64,000 nt of DNA from Roseateles_E sp005503085 (GTDB lineage Bacteria > Pseudomonadota > Gammaproteobacteria > Burkholderiales > Burkholderiaceae_C). The stretch is from positions 8,130 to 72,129 of the forward strand of contig NZ_JAQOWX010000014.1 in assembly GCF_028462495.1 (NCBI RefSeq), given 5' to 3'. Numbering within the stretch: position 1 is the stretch's first letter; the number at the start of each line of letters is the position of its first letter. A program made the translations under genes and the position numbers. The notes beneath the pieces were generated by a model, which was not told the origin of the DNA, made no database searches, and saw only the letters and a program-made list of their open reading frames with translations. Positions 61,924-64,000 of this stretch are shown here, piece after piece.

Positions 61924-62877
61924 GTGGAATCGCCCCTGCCCACCTATGCCCGTCACGGCGAGCAAGACCTGACCCTCGATGTGGACTGGCTTCATTGCGA
62001 GTCGATCGCCGAGCGCAGCCGGCTGCACGACTGGGAGATCCGGCCGCATCGGCATGAATCACTGTTCCAGCTGTTCTGGATAGAGCAAGGCGGCTGCGAG
62101 CTGAGTCTGGACGGTGTGGAGCGCAGCACCCAGGGGCCCTGCATCTTCATTCTGCCGCCCCGTACCGTGCACGGATTCCGCTTCGAGCCAACTGTGCAGG
62201 GCCTGGTGATCACGGTGCTGGACCAGCACACCAACAAGCTGCTGAGCGCGGAACCGCGCTTGGAGAAGCTGCTGCGCAGGGCCGATGTTCTGAGCCTGAC
62301 GGCCGCAGCGGCTGCCCCACTGGCCCGCGCAGCGAGACATCTGCGCGAAGAGTTCCTGGGCACGGCGGCCTGGCGTTCGCTGGGCATCGACCTGGCCTTG
62401 ATGCAGTTGCTGCTGCAGTGCGGACGCCTGCTCGCGCTGCACCAGCTGCCCGATTCGCGCCGACCCGCCGGGCGTGCGCTGGAGCATGTGCAGCGCTTTC
62501 GCGCCCTGATCGAGCAGCAGTTCCGGCAGCAGCCCGCGCTCGGCAGCTGCGCGGCCCTGCTGGGCATCAGTGCCACGCAGCTCAACAGAGTCTGCCAGCA
62601 GGTGCTGGCTTGTTCGGCCTCAAGCCTGATGCAGGGCCGCGTGCTGCTGGAGGCGCAGCGCGAACTGGCCTACACCACCATGAGCGTCAAGCAGATCGCT
62701 CACGGCCTGGGTTTTGCCGATGCGGCCTACTTCACCCGCTTCTATCAGCGGCAGACCGGTGTGTCGCCCACCGAATGGCGGCAGCGGGCCACGCACAGGC
62801 CGACGCAGCTCAAGACGCCAAACCGAACGCGCGATCGAGCTCGCCCATCCAGCGCCGCCGCAGCGCCTCGTCGATAA
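61924..62877 (+). CDS. AraC-family transcriptional regulator
   Basis: A 317-aa regulator with an N-terminal cupin-like effector domain (RPHRHESLFQLFWIEQGGCELSLDG) and a C-terminal double helix-turn-helix (LGISATQLNRVCQQVLACSAS, then SVKQIAHGLGFADAAYFTRFYQRQTGVSPTEWR). The start is GTG 61924. Between it and the divergent BMP gene is a 135-base shared promoter region, so it most likely controls that gene. The 3' end extends 68 bases into the convergent adenine deaminase gene, giving a Thr/Arg/Pro-rich tail probably not needed for DNA binding. Confidence 0.9.
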   Translation: MESPLPTYARHGEQDLTLDVDWLHCESIAERSRLHDWEIRPHRHESLFQLFWIEQGGCELSLDGVERSTQGPCIFILPPRTVHGFRFEPTVQGLVITVLDQHTNKLLSAEPRLEKLLRRADVLSLTAAAAAPLARAARHLREEFLGTAAWRSLGIDLALMQLLLQCGRLLALHQLPDSRRPAGRALEHVQRFRALIEQQFRQQPALGSCAALLGISATQLNRVCQQVLACSASSLMQGRVLLEAQRELAYTTMSVKQIAHGLGFADAAYFTRFYQRQTGVSPTEWRQRATHRPTQLKTPNRTRDRARPSSAAAAPRR

Positions 62878-63859
62878 AGCTCGCTTCGAAACTGTTGCGG
62901 ATCAGCTGATAAGCATGATGGACACCCAGCTGCGGCAGGGCCTCAAAGGTCTGCAGCAGGTTGTCATTCAGATACCCGCCGAAATAGGCCGGATCATCGG
63001 AGTTGATGGTCACGCACAGGCCAGCGTCGAGCAAGGCCGGCAGATTGTGATCGGCCAGGCTGTCGAACACTCGCAGCTTCACATTGGACAAGGGGCAGAC
63101 CGTCAAGGGCACGCGCTCATGGGCCAGATAGCTCATCAGCTCTGCATCCTCGGCGGCGCGCACGCCATGGTCCAGACGCTCCGCGTCCAGATCCCGCAAA
63201 GCGCTCCAGATATAGGATGGCGGTCCCTCTTCACCGGCGTGAGCGACGCGACGCAGCCCTAACTCGCCGGCTTGCTGAAACACGCGAATGAACTTGTCCG
63301 GTGGGTTGTCACGTTCGCTGCTGTCCAGCCCGACACCGCTGATCAGCTCACGGTAGGGCAGCGCCTGGCGCAGGGTCGCGAGCGCATCGGCTTCGCTGAG
63401 GTGGCGCAGGAAGCAGAGTATCCATTGCACATTGATCCCGAGTTCCTGACCTGCTTTCACGCCGGCACGATGCAGCCCTTGCATCAAGTCCTGCATGCTG
63501 ACGCCGCGCGATGTATGGGTCTGAGGATCGAAGAACAGCTCGGCGTGAACAATGTTGTCGGCCGCAGCTCGCTCCAAATAGGCCCAGGCCATGTCGAAGA
63601 AGTCGGCCTCGGTCAGCAGCACCGCAGCGCCAGCGTAGTAGATGTCGAGAAAGCTCTGCAGGTCCTCGAACCGGTAGGCGGCCCGCAAGGCCTCGACATT
63701 GGCATGGCGCAGGGCGATGCCATTGCGCTGCGCCAGCTTGAACATCAAATCGGGCTCCAGCGAGCCCTCGATATGCATATGCAGCTCGGCTTTGGGCGCA
63801 CGCCGCAGCACATCGAGCAAGTCCGCGCGTGAGAAGGCCGGGAAATCCAATGCGCTCAT
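62810..63859 (-). CDS. Adenine deaminase (adenosine deaminase family)
   Basis: Converts adenine to hypoxanthine and ammonia (purine salvage). The 349-aa protein has the zinc-binding HMHIEGSLEP, Glu in AHAGEEGPPSY, DHGVRA and the final NSDDPAYFGGYL. These, with FFDPQTHT, GLDSSE and ALPYRE, match the adenine-specific subgroup (like Pseudomonas PA0148) rather than true adenosine deaminases; subgroup assignment is by eye. ATG 63859 gives the normal N-terminus, with the PKAELHMH motif about residue 22. It converges on the AraC gene and ends an rRNA operon neighbourhood. Confidence 0.88.
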   Translation of the reverse strand: MSALDFPAFSRADLLDVLRRAPKAELHMHIEGSLEPDLMFKLAQRNGIALRHANVEALRAAYRFEDLQSFLDIYYAGAAVLLTEADFFDMAWAYLERAAADNIVHAELFFDPQTHTSRGVSMQDLMQGLHRAGVKAGQELGINVQWILCFLRHLSEADALATLRQALPYRELISGVGLDSSERDNPPDKFIRVFQQAGELGLRRVAHAGEEGPPSYIWSALRDLDAERLDHGVRAAEDAELMSYLAHERVPLTVCPLSNVKLRVFDSLADHNLPALLDAGLCVTINSDDPAYFGGYLNDNLLQTFEALPQLGVHHAYQLIRNSFEASFIDEALRRRWMGELDRAFGLAS

Positions 63860-63926
63860 GATTCGCACCTCTCGGACTTGGTTGACGTCAACATTGCGAA
63901 TATAGCGCGCCGACGAGCCCCCAAAG

Positions 63927-63960
63927 CAAAAAACCCCGCCTCTTGCGAGGCGGGGGTTTC
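63927..63960 (-). terminator. rRNA operon terminator
   Basis: Read on the minus strand, AAACCCCCGCCTC pairs with GAGGCGGGGTTT across a GCAA loop and is followed by a T run (63928-63933 as A). It stands just downstream of the 5S rRNA 3' end, as expected for an rrn operon terminator. Confidence 0.85.
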
Positions 63961-63970
63961 TGGGGATATT

Positions 63971-64000
63971 AGCCTGACGATGACCTACTTTCACACGGGA
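63971..64000 (-). rRNA. rrf: 5S ribosomal RNA (3' end only)
   Basis: The last 30 bases, read on the minus strand, end GTGTGAAAGTAGGTCATCGTCAGGCT, the typical 3' terminus of betaproteobacterial 5S rRNA. The gene is truncated by the window edge. It implies that an rRNA operon transcribed on the minus strand lies immediately to the right. Confidence 0.88.

Overview
The window is about 70% GC and almost fully coding. The gene types (RND efflux, Bug/TctC binding proteins, polar amino acid ABC transporters, abundant c-di-GMP signalling, a betaproteobacterial-type 5S rRNA end) suggest a betaproteobacterium of the order Burkholderiales, probably near Roseateles/Mitsuaria/Rubrivivax. This placement rests on protein and rRNA resemblance read by eye, not on a search. 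No plasmid, prophage, insertion sequence or CRISPR array was seen. No stretch above 300 bases lacks a gene. The only sequence hole is a 280-base run of N inside a CheW-type gene.

Layout. 1-2982: end of a peptide-type ABC importer (two ATPases) coupled to an amidase. 3.1-5.6 kb: a small membrane protein behind a 10-bp inverted repeat, a patatin-like lipase and an L,D-transpeptidase. 5.6-13.9 kb: tRNA-Gly and a c-di-GMP signalling island (a GAF-PAS-GGDEF cyclase, a REC-GGDEF cyclase overlapping a 1600-aa hybrid kinase, and a degenerate GGDEF protein). 13.9-19.5 kb: succinate-semialdehyde dehydrogenase, alaS with an unusual insertion, a UPF0149 protein and a SET-domain protein. 19.56-19.77 kb: a candidate small RNA with its own promoter and terminator. 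19.8-27.2 kb: an acetyltransferase, a soluble double-sensor CheW protein, a CIO-type bd oxidase and an AhpD-like/acetyltransferase pair.

27.2-34 kb is one catabolic operon on the minus strand: two permeases, binding protein, ATPase, TIM-barrel isomerase, 2-keto-3-deoxygluconate kinase and a 2-hydroxyacid reductase. A LacI-family gene lies just upstream, and near-identical TGAAACCNGTTTCA operators precede the operon and the regulator. This suggests regulated uptake and breakdown of a sugar acid.

34.1-36.1 kb holds the oddest gene: a Wzz/GumC-like chain-length protein whose C-terminus resembles a dead tyrosine recombinase. It is followed by a Tat-exported metallo-beta-lactamase-fold protein, a BaeSR-like two-component system, and a divergent AcrA-AcrB-OprM-type efflux operon (39.5-45.2 kb). 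45.3-50 kb: small envelope/stress genes, an exported intradiol dioxygenase and an orphan peptide-binding protein. 50.1-52.7 kb: GntR regulator, Bug-type binding protein and amidohydrolase, behind an 8-bp inverted repeat. 52.7-60.6 kb: penicillin-binding protein 1C coupled to a very large alpha-2-macroglobulin. 60.7-63.9 kb: a purine-like module (BMP-family binding protein, AraC regulator, adenine deaminase). The window ends in the terminator and 3' end of a 5S rRNA gene on the minus strand, so an rRNA operon lies just beyond it.
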